Below the pieces are notes generated by a model that ran no database searches, was not told the origin of the DNA, and was given only the letters and a program-made list of their open reading frames with translations. DNA of 64,000 nt from Lacibacter cauensis. GTDB lineage: Bacteria; Bacteroidota; Bacteroidia; Chitinophagales; Chitinophagaceae. The DNA is taken from positions 310,001 to 374,000 of the forward strand of contig NZ_VLLE01000003.1 of the NCBI RefSeq assembly GCF_007830055.1. Direction: 5' to 3'. Shown in pieces: positions 42,622-52,296 of this stretch. The position numbers and the translations under genes are program-made. Within the stretch, counting starts at the first letter, position 1; the number at the start of each line of letters is the position of its first letter.

Positions 42622-42912
42622 TTAAGGTTCTTTTTTGTTGCCTTTTTGATTTAAATAACTATCTATGGCATCCTGCATATCCCGTAACGCCATGGCAGCT
42701 TCCTGGTAATTGCTGGTATTGATATCGACCTTGGTGACTTTCCAAGGCTGGCGTTTAAGGTCTAGTCTTTTTTCCATTAAAATATAGCGGTCGTTTTTGC
42801 CTTTGATCTTGAAGCGTTCGACCTGCGCACTGCTGTAATAGTGTTCCACTTCCATGCGGAATTTGCCTTTGGTTTTCGTTTCAACCATGATATGGAAACT
42901 GTTACTGCTCAT
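42622..42912 (-). CDS. Small conserved protein coupled to SRAP gene
   Basis: 96 residues from the ATG at 42912 (a longer frame to 42993 lies inside the SRAP gene). Reads MSSNSFHIMVETKTKGKFRM...VERFKIKGKNDRYILMEKRL; lysine/arginine-rich, ends YLNQKGNKKEP. The ATG overlaps the stop of the SRAP gene by 4 bp (ATGA), so it is translationally coupled. Function unknown. Confidence 0.6.
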   Translation of the reverse strand: MSSNSFHIMVETKTKGKFRMEVEHYYSSAQVERFKIKGKNDRYILMEKRLDLKRQPWKVTKVDINTSNYQEAAMALRDMQDAIDSYLNQKGNKKEP

Positions 42913-43691
42913 AACAAGGATAGCTGCTGTTGGGGCGGTGGTGCTTGTTTTTCGGGATCGCTGCTCTGCAGAAAATTCTTTGCCACGGGCCATGCTTTCA
43001 TTTTATCTGCCGGAAAGCGATAGGTGGCGAGTTGTTGTATGCGTTCTTCGCTGAGGTTAGGCTGCAACCACTCCAGCGCCAGATCGGGGGGCAGTATGAC
43101 GGGCATGCGGCGCTTGGTATTGTGTATTTTCTGCATGAGCTCGTTTGCCTCTGTTGTTACCACGGCGAAGGTGGGGGCACGCTGATCCATTTCGAGGTTG
43201 TGCCATACACGGGAGACACCTGCCATGAAGAAATATTCTTCCGGTCCATCGACGGTGATGTAGTGCGGAATTTTTTCGGTGGCTTTTAATGCCTGTCCAC
43301 GTTTACCCAGTTTTGGCACATGCTGCCATTCGTAAAAACCGGTGGAGAGTACCAGGATACGGCCGAGCATAGCGCCTTCCCTGTACATGGAATGATTTCC
43401 TTTTTCGTTGACCAGAATGTTCTCACCTTTGGCGTTGAGCCAGGTAAAGTTTTTACGGGCAGCTATTAACTCATCGGCATCGTGTATACTGTCGGGGATG
43501 TATTCCCAATGCATCAGGCGGATATCGACATCGGTGCCGTTGTTTGCTGCAACAAGTACGGGCCAATCTTTGTACTCAAAACCGCTTTGCACGGGGCGGT
43601 TGAGGAAAAGAAGATTCTTGATTTCCTTTTCGATGGCCATGAGGCGGATGTATTCTGAGCGGGTGACCCGGCAGCCGTTGTAGTAACACAT
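42909..43691 (-). CDS. SOS response-associated peptidase (SRAP/YedK family)
   Basis: 260 residues from the ATG at 43691 (MCYYNGCRV); earlier frame runs into CAAGG-rich repeat sequence. Cys2 after Met removal is the residue that forms a DNA-protein crosslink with abasic sites; STGFYEW (Glu) and RRMPVILP are also present. It shields abasic sites in single-stranded DNA. Co-transcribed with the 96-residue gene. Confidence 0.92.
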   Translation of the reverse strand: MCYYNGCRVTRSEYIRLMAIEKEIKNLLFLNRPVQSGFEYKDWPVLVAANNGTDVDIRLMHWEYIPDSIHDADELIAARKNFTWLNAKGENILVNEKGNHSMYREGAMLGRILVLSTGFYEWQHVPKLGKRGQALKATEKIPHYITVDGPEEYFFMAGVSRVWHNLEMDQRAPTFAVVTTEANELMQKIHNTKRRMPVILPPDLALEWLQPNLSEERIQQLATYRFPADKMKAWPVAKNFLQSSDPEKQAPPPQQQLSLL

Positions 43692-43860
43692 GGGGTAAAG
43701 GTACAAGGGAGAAGGAACAAGGGACAAGGAAGAAAATCCAAGGGACAAAAAACAAGGTTCAAGGTAAAGGCAAAAGGCGAAAGGCGGAATGTTTGTGCCG
43801 TTTTAGATTGCTTCCTGCGTCGCTATGACGTAACGGCGAGTTTTTTGCAGGAGACATCGC
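43692..43860. repeat. CAAGG-rich purine repeat and GATTGCTTC element
   Basis: GTACAAGGGAGAAGGAACAA, CCAAGGGACAAAAAACAAGG and similar words repeat to about 43790; they match the oligopurine part of the 870-1566 tandem repeat. A GATTGCTTC...GCTATGACG word pair follows at 43807. Confidence 0.6.
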
Positions 43861-43896
43861 CTCAGGAAAAATGCATACCAATAAAGGAGTATTTTT

Positions 43897-45360
43897 TTGT
43901 TTCAGAAAAAAAAAGGGACAAAAAATTTCTACTTAAGTATTGAGGAATGTATCTTATTCAAAACATCCACCTTGTTAGTTCCAAAATTGCTATTATACAA
44001 TCTATTTTTTCTTGTTATCTGTTCAGACTTTGTAAAAGGACAACAGACAGTATGCGACCAAACCGAATTGTGTTTGTCTATCATAGGTGAAAAATATTCC
44101 GAATCTGAAAAGAAAATTCTTTTAGATAACTGGAACGACTTTTCGGGGGAAAATCTGAATGATCAGTTTCCTATAGATAAAAATATTAAGACCCGTGTAA
44201 TAAGTTTAAGATTTGATGGTATTGGGTGCATCTATCCATCTTTTATAAACGATACAGCATATAGAGCCCTGTTCTTGAATAATCAGAAAGATCAACGTGA
44301 TTATACCAAGCTGAGTTTTTTTGACTCGTATTATTCAGATACGGTTGATGGCAAATTTCGCAAGGCACTTCCTGGAATACTTTCTGAGAACCTGGTTCAA
44401 ACAATTGTTGGAAAACGAGAAAGTATAGAACGCAATGAAAGCGGAGCAAAAGAGATATATGCTTTCAGGAAGACATGGAATTCTTATTATTTGCCCGAAA
44501 TTGACCGGGCTTTTAAAGCGCAAATACAAAGCAGCCCGGTTAAGTATGTTTTCTTTTTTATACATGGATTTAATGTGCCCTATGCCCTTGCACATTTGCA
44601 AGGGAATAGAATGTTTAAGGAAATAATAGAGAATTTGCCCAAAAGCATCAGCGTTGATGAAGTACTCTTTGTACGTGTATTTTGGCCAGCGCTTTCGGAG
44701 AAAAAATCTGACTTTATGAACAACCGGTGCGATATAACAAATAATAAGCTTAAGGTACATAAATCAAAGGCGTATTATTTTGGCACTAATCGTGCATACC
44801 TAGCCGGTAATACATTGAATAACATTATTGCTAAGTTTCCAACTGAGGTAAGCATTCAAATCATGACGCATTCATTCGGATCGGTGGTTGCGAGCTCTAC
44901 AATTCTATGTCCAAAGCCTAAAATTTCTGAGCGACAACAAGCTTATCCTCTTAATTCGGAATTATTAAAAGCATTTAAGGAGTCTGAGGATTTATCTAAG
45001 CACCAACTTCATTTTTTTATGAATGCAGCAGGAATGCCGGGTGTTTCAACGTTTTCAAAAATTAATCAACAAAAAAATCAAAATCATTATTTCTATATAG
45101 GACACAACAGGAAGGATAAAACGTTATTGAAAGCATTTATTCCATTGATACGGTTTCCCACAACAAAAAATTCGAGCTCGTTGGGTTGTAACTACAGAAA
45201 GGAAGTGAGTAAAGTAAAACATCTGTTTGCGAGAGAGATGTTAAGTGATCATTTTTACGAAGCCCGAACAAGCAATGATAAAGAACACGATTTTTTTTGC
45301 TATGTACAGCAACCACAATACAGACAGTTTTTGATTACCTATTTACATAGCTTGAAATAG
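43897..45360 (+). CDS. Secreted alpha/beta-hydrolase-like protein
   Basis: 487 residues starting at TTG (43897), preceded 8 bp earlier by AAAGGAG (43882-43888), which decides the start; no ATG is in frame for 230 codons. Residues about 26-48 (LLVPKLLLYNLFFLVICSDF) form the signal peptide. Hydrolase signs: VFFFIHGFNVPYALAHLQG (His-Gly oxyanion strand, about 219-236) and IQIMTHSFGSVV with nucleophile Ser326 in T-H-S-F-G-S. Likely periplasmic or surface esterase/lipase, substrate unknown. First of three genes transcribed together (26-bp gap). Confidence 0.7.
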   Translation: MFQKKKGTKNFYLSIEECILFKTSTLLVPKLLLYNLFFLVICSDFVKGQQTVCDQTELCLSIIGEKYSESEKKILLDNWNDFSGENLNDQFPIDKNIKTRVISLRFDGIGCIYPSFINDTAYRALFLNNQKDQRDYTKLSFFDSYYSDTVDGKFRKALPGILSENLVQTIVGKRESIERNESGAKEIYAFRKTWNSYYLPEIDRAFKAQIQSSPVKYVFFFIHGFNVPYALAHLQGNRMFKEIIENLPKSISVDEVLFVRVFWPALSEKKSDFMNNRCDITNNKLKVHKSKAYYFGTNRAYLAGNTLNNIIAKFPTEVSIQIMTHSFGSVVASSTILCPKPKISERQQAYPLNSELLKAFKESEDLSKHQLHFFMNAAGMPGVSTFSKINQQKNQNHYFYIGHNRKDKTLLKAFIPLIRFPTTKNSSSLGCNYRKEVSKVKHLFAREMLSDHFYEARTSNDKEHDFFCYVQQPQYRQFLITYLHSLK

Positions 45361-45386
45361 CAGTACAAATAACCAAAACTATTCAG

Positions 45387-46463
45387 ATGCTTCAAAAAAA
45401 CAAATGGAAAATTTTTACCCTGTTAATGCTGTTGCTCAACCTCAATGAGGCTGCTGCTCAAAGTAAACTTGTAACGTACAGTAGTAAATCATCGTTGCAA
45501 TATGGCTTTAGCCTGAAGGTGCTGGTTGGTATTGGTGTTATTAATCCGGAAAGAAGAAATACTATTAGCAATAAATCTAAAAAAGAAGAGGTAAAGATTA
45601 AAAATTCGCTGAGTGAGTATATGAACTGGCGAATAGGAGCATCTGCCGGCGTAGGTTCGTTTGCAGGAGATAATAACTGGTTTTATCCCTCGCTTAATAT
45701 CGATTTTATGTGGTATCAGGGAGGAATTGGGAGTAAATGGCCGGGACATAAAAGAAGTAAATCCTGGATGTTCCAAAATGATTTAGAAATTATTGGATCT
45801 TATTCCTTAACCGGAGGCATTAATCACCGGCTTAGGCGAAACTGGTTTAATGAAAAAACATTTATCAATAAGCCCTATTACTATTTCAATACATTTAATC
45901 AACCAACACTTCAAAACCCCTTTGATTATTCTGTTACACTTGGAGGAAATATGATTTGGTTTCCTACAAGGAAGGAGACTAAATTTCAGAGGGTAGGTTT
46001 TTTAAACCTGAACCTGAACCGGATTCAACTTTCCTATCTCAACGATGGACCTCCATTTAAAATGCCATTTGGGGATGAGTATGACCGATTGCATACGGGA
46101 GGCGGATATATCAGTTATCATGGAAGACAAAGCGATTTTATAAGTTTAGTTGAAGTAGGCTTTGACAAATTCACAGGATATAGCAAAAATGCTTATGAAC
46201 TAGGTAATCGTCTTGGCAACGGGTTTGTCTATCACCAGGATTCAGCACAACAATTTTATAACAAAGGAAGAATTTATATAAACGTAGCGAGTTTACGGAA
46301 TAACGCAGGCGTATCACTAAGTTTTAATGATTTCCCGAAGTTGGATGTTCAACATATGATTCATCTGTCAAACAAGTATCCGCTACATGCTGTTCCTAAT
46401 GAAAAGTTTGTTTCTATAGCGCCCCTATATTATATGAATCATTTAAAACTTGGATTACAATGA
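45387..46463 (+). CDS. Hypothetical outer-membrane protein
   Basis: 358 residues; signal peptide 1-25 (MLQKNKWKIFTLLMLLLNLNEAAAQS). The mature part is rich in alternating aromatic beta strands (NWRIGASAGVGSF, NWFYPSLNIDFMWYQGG, NPFDYSVTLGGNMIWF), fitting an outer-membrane beta-barrel or beta-propeller. It overlaps the next gene by 4 bp (ATGA). Function unknown. Confidence 0.65.
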   Translation: MLQKNKWKIFTLLMLLLNLNEAAAQSKLVTYSSKSSLQYGFSLKVLVGIGVINPERRNTISNKSKKEEVKIKNSLSEYMNWRIGASAGVGSFAGDNNWFYPSLNIDFMWYQGGIGSKWPGHKRSKSWMFQNDLEIIGSYSLTGGINHRLRRNWFNEKTFINKPYYYFNTFNQPTLQNPFDYSVTLGGNMIWFPTRKETKFQRVGFLNLNLNRIQLSYLNDGPPFKMPFGDEYDRLHTGGGYISYHGRQSDFISLVEVGFDKFTGYSKNAYELGNRLGNGFVYHQDSAQQFYNKGRIYINVASLRNNAGVSLSFNDFPKLDVQHMIHLSNKYPLHAVPNEKFVSIAPLYYMNHLKLGLQ

Positions 46464-47377
46464 AAATAAATTATCTACTATATGCTATTATTGTTTTTTT
46501 GTTTGTTTCATGTGGCACACAAAAGAAATTTGTAGAAAAAACGCAGGCTGAAATTGATCAAATGGGTGACAGGGTTAATGAGTTTTCATTTGATACTACA
46601 ACTACGGAGTTATATGTGCGTACGGTTGTGAAAGTTAGGTCTGTAAAGCAGATTGTAAAATATCAAAAGGCTAAGGATAAATATGGGGTTTTTTATGAAT
46701 TGAAAAATCTGGAATCCAATGTAGAATATGATAGTACTACTAAAATTGTGGAAGAACAATATTTGCTTTATAATCGGAAACTTAATAAAGTTCTAATAAT
46801 AAACAACGTACCAAATTACTTTGAAAAGCTATTTAGTGAGAAAGATTTGAAACAGGCTAAAGACGGTAAAGGCACATCTAAAGCGAAAGACCCCCAAAAA
46901 GTTGACACAATATTAACTTATGATATCTGGAGATTTAATCAATTCAGATTTGGGAATATTATGGAGGTGGGAAAAGATTCATCTATTTATACTTTCCATG
47001 ATGTGCTGGATTTCAAGAAAGATCATGTTTGGTATTTAAAAAAAGACACAATCGAAGGAGCAATTTACCTGAAAAGATTCGCCCAAAAAGATTCATTTAA
47101 TGAGGATATACAAGAAATAAGACCAACTTATCCTTTTGATATGAAATTCCGAAGAATCAATAATTTCAATTTTGTATTGAAAGATAATCGCAAAGGCTTT
47201 GCAAATAATCCAGAAAATGTAAAAAGCTCTGAAATAACGGGACAAACGATGAAGCTTTACAGGTATAATAAACAATGGTTTTTGGTATTTCAATTAACAA
47301 ACCCTCCTTTAGGGATGAACCCGTTTGTTGTATTTGAAAATGGCTCTATATATGCTGAGCCTTATTTTACGAATTGA
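46460..47377 (+). CDS. Hypothetical lipoprotein
   Basis: 305 residues with a lipoprotein signal: MKINYLLYAIIVFLFVSC (lipobox VSC, Cys18). The rest is a soluble domain (RVNEFSFDTTTTELYVRTV, then many KxDxx segments) with no recognised motif. Last gene of the hydrolase/barrel/lipoprotein trio; the three all carry export signals. Confidence 0.65.
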   Translation: MKINYLLYAIIVFLFVSCGTQKKFVEKTQAEIDQMGDRVNEFSFDTTTTELYVRTVVKVRSVKQIVKYQKAKDKYGVFYELKNLESNVEYDSTTKIVEEQYLLYNRKLNKVLIINNVPNYFEKLFSEKDLKQAKDGKGTSKAKDPQKVDTILTYDIWRFNQFRFGNIMEVGKDSSIYTFHDVLDFKKDHVWYLKKDTIEGAIYLKRFAQKDSFNEDIQEIRPTYPFDMKFRRINNFNFVLKDNRKGFANNPENVKSSEITGQTMKLYRYNKQWFLVFQLTNPPLGMNPFVVFENGSIYAEPYFTN

Positions 47378-47597
47378 TCTGATACCATTAAAGTTGAAGG
47401 CATAAGAGGTAGCCTGGAGACTTTGTTTAGGAATCAAAGTGCCGGAATATTATGAATCTTTTCCTCTCAGGCAAATCTCTGTAAGGGACTGGACGATCTC
47501 CAACTCACGATACTAATGTTTTAGTTTACTTATGATATGTTGAGTTTTTTCTTCCATCTCTGCGCCAAAGCAAAACTCAAAACCCAACTCCCAATCC

Positions 47598-48737
47598 CTA
47601 ATTCCCCATCAGCTTCTTCACCGCCTCCACCGCAAATCGAATTTCCTCTTCCCTTGTAAACCGTCCCAAACTAAAGCGGATACTCCCCGCCGCCGCTGCA
47701 TCGCTGCAGCCCATAGCTTTGAGCACATGCGAAGGTTCGGCTAAGGCACTGCTGCAGGCCGAGCCGGAAGAGAGGGCCAGCTGCGGCTGTAAGCGGGTAA
47801 TCAGTTGATTGGCACCCGGGATGGAAAAAGAGAGATTGGCCACATGTGGCAACAAGGCCGATCGATTACCGTTGAGGCTGCAACTGCCCGTTTCCAGCAG
47901 TCCATCGAGTAGCTGATTGCGCAGGGCCGAAAGCCGTTCGGTTTCGCTGTGCAGCAGCTGTCCTGCCAGGGCACAGGCTTTGCCAAGGCCCACAATACCG
48001 GGCACATTAAGGGTGCCGCTGCGCAGTCCTTTTTCATGACCGCCGCCGTAGAGCAGGGGCTTCAGTTTCACCCGTGGATTTTTGCGGCGCACATAGAGGG
48101 CGCCCACACCCTTGGGTCCGTAGAGTTTATGCGCCGAAAGGGCCAGCAGGTCAATGCCGTCGGCCTGTACATCCATCGGCAGTTTGCCCGCTGCCTGTGT
48201 GGCATCGGTAAAAAAGAGCACCTGTTTTTCTTTGGCCAGCGCTCCTATTTGCTGAATGGGGAAGACAACCCCTGTTTCGTTGTTGGCATACATCGCCGCA
48301 ATCAGCACCGTATCGGGACGGATGCTTTCGGCCAGCAGGTCCAGGTCGGGCAGTCCCTCGTTGTTCACCGGCAGATAGCTTAGCTCGGCACCTTGCTTTT
48401 CCAGGGCAGCACAGGTATCCAGCACCGCTTTGTGTTCGGTTTGCCAGGTAATGATATGCCGGCCTTTTGTGTGGTAGGTATGAAACACCCCTTGGATAGC
48501 GAGGTTCACCGCCTCGGTGGCCCCGGAGGTGAAAATAATTTCGCTGGCGTCGGCTTTTAGTAAATGCGCCACCTGCTCCCGGCCAATGGTCACCGCTTCT
48601 TCGGCCACCCAGCCATAGGCATGGGTTTTACTGGCGGCATTGCCAAAGTTTTGGGTAAACCAGGGCAGCATCGCTTCCAGCACCTGCGGGTCGCAGGGCG
48701 TAGTGGCATTGTAATCGAGATAAACAGGTAACTGCAT
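47598..48737 (-). CDS. Cysteine desulfurase (NifS/IscS-like)
   Basis: 379 residues from the ATG at 48737 (MQLPVYLDYNATTPCDPQVL); the frame runs on to 48980 through repeat sequence that is not coding. PLP lysine in LLALSAHKLYGPKGVGALYV, the HIITWQTEHKAVLDTC motif (H of N-terminal part), and the catalytic Cys in SSGSACSSALAEPSHVL. It removes sulfur from cysteine for Fe-S clusters or other thio-cofactors. No IscU/SufS partner is adjacent, so its pathway is not certain. Confidence 0.93.
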   Translation of the reverse strand: MQLPVYLDYNATTPCDPQVLEAMLPWFTQNFGNAASKTHAYGWVAEEAVTIGREQVAHLLKADASEIIFTSGATEAVNLAIQGVFHTYHTKGRHIITWQTEHKAVLDTCAALEKQGAELSYLPVNNEGLPDLDLLAESIRPDTVLIAAMYANNETGVVFPIQQIGALAKEKQVLFFTDATQAAGKLPMDVQADGIDLLALSAHKLYGPKGVGALYVRRKNPRVKLKPLLYGGGHEKGLRSGTLNVPGIVGLGKACALAGQLLHSETERLSALRNQLLDGLLETGSCSLNGNRSALLPHVANLSFSIPGANQLITRLQPQLALSSGSACSSALAEPSHVLKAMGCSDAAAAGSIRFSLGRFTREEEIRFAVEAVKKLMGN

Positions 48738-48773
48738 AGTAAGTGGTTGCAAATTACGGCTTATTACGTGAGT

Positions 48774-48894
48774 CCTGAGCGAAGTCGAAGGACGTTTACC
48801 CAAGCCTGAGCGCCGTCGAAGGATGGGTTTCGAAGCATGAAGCAAGTCCTGAGCGCCCTGCTCTCCGCAACGCAGTAAAGGAGAGCGTCGAAGG
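48774..48894. repeat. CCTGAGCG..GTCGAAGG palindromes (two short, one long)
   Basis: Short copies CCTGAGCGAAGTCGAAGG (48774-48791) and CCTGAGCGCCGTCGAAGG (48805-48822); a long nested copy at 48848-48894 has CTGCTCTCC and GGAGAGC arms inside, the reverse-oriented counterpart of the 49-bp units at 16636, 16946 and 17144. The remaining gap 48895-49228 holds CACTCACTACTC repeats near 48960-48990 and a promoter candidate. Confidence 0.85.
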
Positions 48895-49062
48895 ACGGTT
48901 TTCCCTTCTTGTCCCGGCAAACCCTCGGAGTACAAAAGCACAGTTAAGAAACTCACTACTCGCCACTCACTACTCACCACTCACCACCTCTCCCCACCCA
49001 ATACAGGCAGATTCTTGTCGCATCCGGCCCGTCTTTTAACATTTTGCGCAAAGCTTTCGGCC

Positions 49063-49070
49063 TAACTTTG
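49063..49070 (+). promoter_or_regulatory. -7 element for L,D-transpeptidase gene
   Basis: TAACTTTG matches TAnnTTTG; TTTTG at 49042-49046 lies 16 bp upstream, shorter than the usual 19-21. A leader of about 150 nt would follow. Confidence 0.35.
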
Positions 49071-49228
49071 CAGCACTTCACCATCCAAAGCCATAGAAAC
49101 ACTTAGTTTCCCAATTCTGCTGCTGCGAGAGATACTATTCAACACTTAAAATCGTTAGAGCTATGCATTTGGTGAACCAAATCAAATTATTAATTTTACG
49201 TATCCTTTATCCGTTTAAAACCTATTCT

Positions 49229-50002
49229 ATGAAACTGTTACGTACCAACGTACTCTACATTGCGATCACTGCCCTCATTACTTTACAGATTCCCATTGCT
49301 ATTGCCGGTAACAGTCCCGACGCAGGTACCTTGTTGCATTTCGTCAACAAACCCGCAGCCGAAGAGGCCGCCGCTCCGGTACTGAGTGCCGAAGAACGGT
49401 TGCTGCAAACGGCCGACAGCATCTACGATACCCTGCACCTGCTCCATGCCGGTCTGGAAGAAGAAGCCTTTGAACTGGCCTATAAAGGCTATTACAAACT
49501 GAAAGAACTGGGACAGATCAGCAAGACGGATGTGTTAACCATTGCCGATTTTTCGCAACCTTCCTCCGCCAAGCGCCTCTTTGTGCTGGATATGGAAGCA
49601 GGGAAGATCCTGTTTCAAACACTGGTGGCACATGGCCGCAACAGCGGACTGATTTACGCCAAAGAGTTTTCCAACAAGCCCGAATCCAACAAAAGCAGTC
49701 TGGGTTTTTACCGTACCCTGCAGTCGTACTACGGCGATAAGGGCTATGCCATGCGTTTGGAAGGGTTGGAAAAAGGCATCAACGACAAGGCTTACCAGCG
49801 GGCCATCGTATTTCATGGCTCCGATTATGTAACCTCCAGCTTTTTGAACAGCAACGGTTACCTCGGCCGCAGCCTCGGTTGCCCGGCGGTACCCATGAAC
49901 CAGACAAAGCCCATCATCAACACCATTAAAGATGGCAGCCTCTTGTTTATTTACCATCCAACAGCACAATACAAAAGCAAATCAACCATTCTCAACAGTT
50001 GA
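49229..50002 (+). CDS. Murein L,D-transpeptidase catalytic-domain protein (YkuD_2 type)
   Basis: 257 residues from the ATG at 49229 (MKLLRTNVLYIAITALITLQ, signal peptide); an ATG at 49163 adds 22 residues. The catalytic region contains VAHGRNSGL, IVFHGSDYVTS and GRSLGCPAVPMNQ with the active-site Cys in the last, as in the YkuD_2 group. It would form or remodel 3-3 crosslinks in peptidoglycan, acting in the periplasm. Followed by a terminator. Confidence 0.85.
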   Translation: MKLLRTNVLYIAITALITLQIPIAIAGNSPDAGTLLHFVNKPAAEEAAAPVLSAEERLLQTADSIYDTLHLLHAGLEEEAFELAYKGYYKLKELGQISKTDVLTIADFSQPSSAKRLFVLDMEAGKILFQTLVAHGRNSGLIYAKEFSNKPESNKSSLGFYRTLQSYYGDKGYAMRLEGLEKGINDKAYQRAIVFHGSDYVTSSFLNSNGYLGRSLGCPAVPMNQTKPIINTIKDGSLLFIYHPTAQYKSKSTILNS

Positions 50003-50050
50003 TGTTGTAATAAAAGATTAACCTGTAAGATTCGGAATTGCTGATGATGA

Positions 50051-50080
50051 CAACCCTGGCTTTGCCGGGGTTTGTTGTTT
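50051..50080. terminator. Hairpin terminator between convergent genes
   Basis: Stem CAACCCTGGC / GCCGGGGTTTG with a TTT loop, followed by TTGTTGTTT. Lies between the L,D-transpeptidase and PAP2 genes. Confidence 0.65.
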
Positions 50081-50756
50081 AGTACACAATCATCCAGGCA
50101 ACCAACTGGATCAGGGCGCCAGCCAGCAGTCCAACGCTGATTTCTGCCGGTCTGTGATCGCTTACCAGTAAACGGCTGGTACAGGTAATACCGGTGATGA
50201 GGATAGCTACCAGCAAGGGCAAGGCATCATCAAGCTGGTTGCTGAACAGCAACAGCAGCATCAAGGCAAGCATACCACCCACGCCGGTTGCATGCATGCT
50301 TACTTTCATATAATTGTTGATGAGCAAGGAAGCCGAAGCTGCAATAAACGCACTCAACAAAAAGGCACGGAGGGCTAAGGGATCGTTGAGTTGTTTGGAA
50401 ACATAATAGCTCCAGAAGAAAAAGGTAATACTGGCTACGTAGGGTACAATGCGGTCCTTTTGCGTGCGTAGTTGTATCGACTGGATAAAGCCCAGTCCTT
50501 TCAACAGCAACACGGTAACCAGTGGCAGGAAAATGCTGGTGCTGAACACACGCAGGAACACCGTTAAGCGCATATCCTGCTCCATACCCACAAACACGGT
50601 GTTGTTCCTGTACAGCAGAAACAATACAACCCATGCAATTACAAATACAGGATGAAATAAGTACGAGAAAAAGACAGCGAACGCTTTTACAACAGGGTTG
50701 GTCTTGTTGTCTTTTACATCAAGATGCCCTTCTTCTGTAACCACCAGTTGTTCCAT
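50079..50756 (-). CDS. PAP2-superfamily membrane protein
   Basis: 225 residues, about six transmembrane helices (from 30-45, 65-85, 105-120, 130-145, 160-172, 182-200). PAP2-like motifs: QLRTQKDRIVP (C1-like), HATGVGG (C2-like His) and SRLLVSDHRP (SRx5H, C3). Likely a lipid phosphatase or related enzyme at the inner membrane; Bacteroidota homologues are uncharacterised. It lies 6 bp after rpoN on the same strand, so it is probably co-transcribed with it. Confidence 0.75.
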   Translation of the reverse strand: MEQLVVTEEGHLDVKDNKTNPVVKAFAVFFSYLFHPVFVIAWVVLFLLYRNNTVFVGMEQDMRLTVFLRVFSTSIFLPLVTVLLLKGLGFIQSIQLRTQKDRIVPYVASITFFFWSYYVSKQLNDPLALRAFLLSAFIAASASLLINNYMKVSMHATGVGGMLALMLLLLFSNQLDDALPLLVAILITGITCTSRLLVSDHRPAEISVGLLAGALIQLVAWMIVY

Positions 50757-50762
50757 AACAGC

Positions 50763-52259
50763 TTATAATTGTTTACGCAAACGGGCAACCGGTATATTCA
50801 GTTGCTCACGGTACTTGGCTACCGTACGTCGTGCAATATTATAGCCTTTTTCCTGAAGTAACTCAGTCAAACGCTCATCGCTGAGCGGCTTGCGTTTTTC
50901 TTCTGCTTCCACCAGGTCGAAGAGGATCTTTTTCACCTCACGGGTCGATACTTCTTCGCCGCTTTCGGTACTCAATGATTCACTGAAGAAGAATTTCAAA
51001 CGGTACGTGCCAAACTCGGTTTGTACAAACTTGCTGTTGGCCACACGGCTCACGGTGGAAATATCGAGATCGGTCTTTTCAGCAATGTCTTTTAAGATCA
51101 TCGGCTTCAGGTTGGTTTCATCGCCGGTGAGGAAGAACTCCTCCTGGTGATACATGATGGCATTCATGGTGTGCAGCAGGGTGTTCTGCCGTTGTTTGAT
51201 GGCATCAATAAACCATTTGGCCGCATCAATCTTTTGTTTGATGAAGAGAACGGCTTCTTTCTGACGCTTGTCTTTTTTACTGCCCCGGTCGTATTCCTTC
51301 AGCATATCCCGGTAGCCTTCGCTGATGCGCAGATCGGGGGCGTTGCGGGAGTTGAGCGTAAGTTCCAGCTTGCCGTTGTTGTTGAGGATAAAAAAGTCGG
51401 GAACGATATAGGTTTCCGCTTTGTTGACTTCCCCTACATTGCCGCCCGGCTTGGGGTTGAGTTTAATGATTTGCTGGATGATGGCTTTGAGATCATCATC
51501 GTTCAACGAGAGACTGCGTTGTATTTTCTCGTAATGCTTCTTGGTAAACTCATCGAAGTATTTTTCGAGAATAACAATGGCCTGCTCAATATCTTTTGAG
51601 CTGTTCGTTTTCTGTTTATGCCGTAACTGGATGAGTAAACATTCCTGCAGATCTCTTGCACAGATGCCCGGCGGGTCAAACTGCTGGATCAGGTGAATGA
51701 TGTCTTCCACTTCCTGCTCCGACGATTCAATGTTCTGCCGGAAAGCAAGATCATTCACGATGGCACTGTTTTCACGACGCAGGTAACCGTCATCGTCAAT
51801 ACTGCCAACAATCTGCTCGGCAATCACGCTGCGCTTTTCATCCAGCTTCAGCATGCCCAGCTGCTGTAACAGGAGTTCGTAAAAACTGGTCTCCAGTTTA
51901 ACGGGGGTTGTCTTTTGCTCTTCATGATCGCCATAATTATCATCTCGTGTACGATAATCAGCAACATCGTCATCGCTGTCGCTTACGTATTCGGCAATAT
52001 CAATATTGTCGTACTCATCTTCGCTGCCATCGAGTTCATAGTCTTCTTCGTCAGACGAATCAAACTCATCCCTGGGCTCATCCAGCACCTGCTCGTCGGT
52101 TTCTTCGTTCGATTGTTCCAGCGCAGGGTTCTCTTCCAGCTCCTCCTTAATCCGTTCTTCGAGATTTGCCGTAGGTACCTGCAGCAGCTTCATGAGCTGA
52201 ATTTGCTGGGGCGATAATTTTTGCAGTAATTTTTGATGTAGTCCCTGACTCAGTGCCAT
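50763..52259 (-). CDS. rpoN: RNA polymerase sigma-54 factor
   Basis: 498 residues from the ATG at 52259 (MALSQGLHQKLLQKLSPQQI; an upstream ATG at 52289 is less likely). Region I Gln/Leu-rich activator-interacting helices (1-50), long acidic region II (55-115), then core-binding and DNA-binding domains, and near the end the RpoN box (ARRTVAKYRE). Needs enhancer-binding activators, none of which is in the window. Confidence 0.97.
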   Translation of the reverse strand: MALSQGLHQKLLQKLSPQQIQLMKLLQVPTANLEERIKEELEENPALEQSNEETDEQVLDEPRDEFDSSDEEDYELDGSEDEYDNIDIAEYVSDSDDDVADYRTRDDNYGDHEEQKTTPVKLETSFYELLLQQLGMLKLDEKRSVIAEQIVGSIDDDGYLRRENSAIVNDLAFRQNIESSEQEVEDIIHLIQQFDPPGICARDLQECLLIQLRHKQKTNSSKDIEQAIVILEKYFDEFTKKHYEKIQRSLSLNDDDLKAIIQQIIKLNPKPGGNVGEVNKAETYIVPDFFILNNNGKLELTLNSRNAPDLRISEGYRDMLKEYDRGSKKDKRQKEAVLFIKQKIDAAKWFIDAIKQRQNTLLHTMNAIMYHQEEFFLTGDETNLKPMILKDIAEKTDLDISTVSRVANSKFVQTEFGTYRLKFFFSESLSTESGEEVSTREVKKILFDLVEAEEKRKPLSDERLTELLQEKGYNIARRTVAKYREQLNIPVARLRKQL

Positions 52260-52296
52260 TTTCTCAATACATTTAGGTTTACAATGCAATGTTCGT

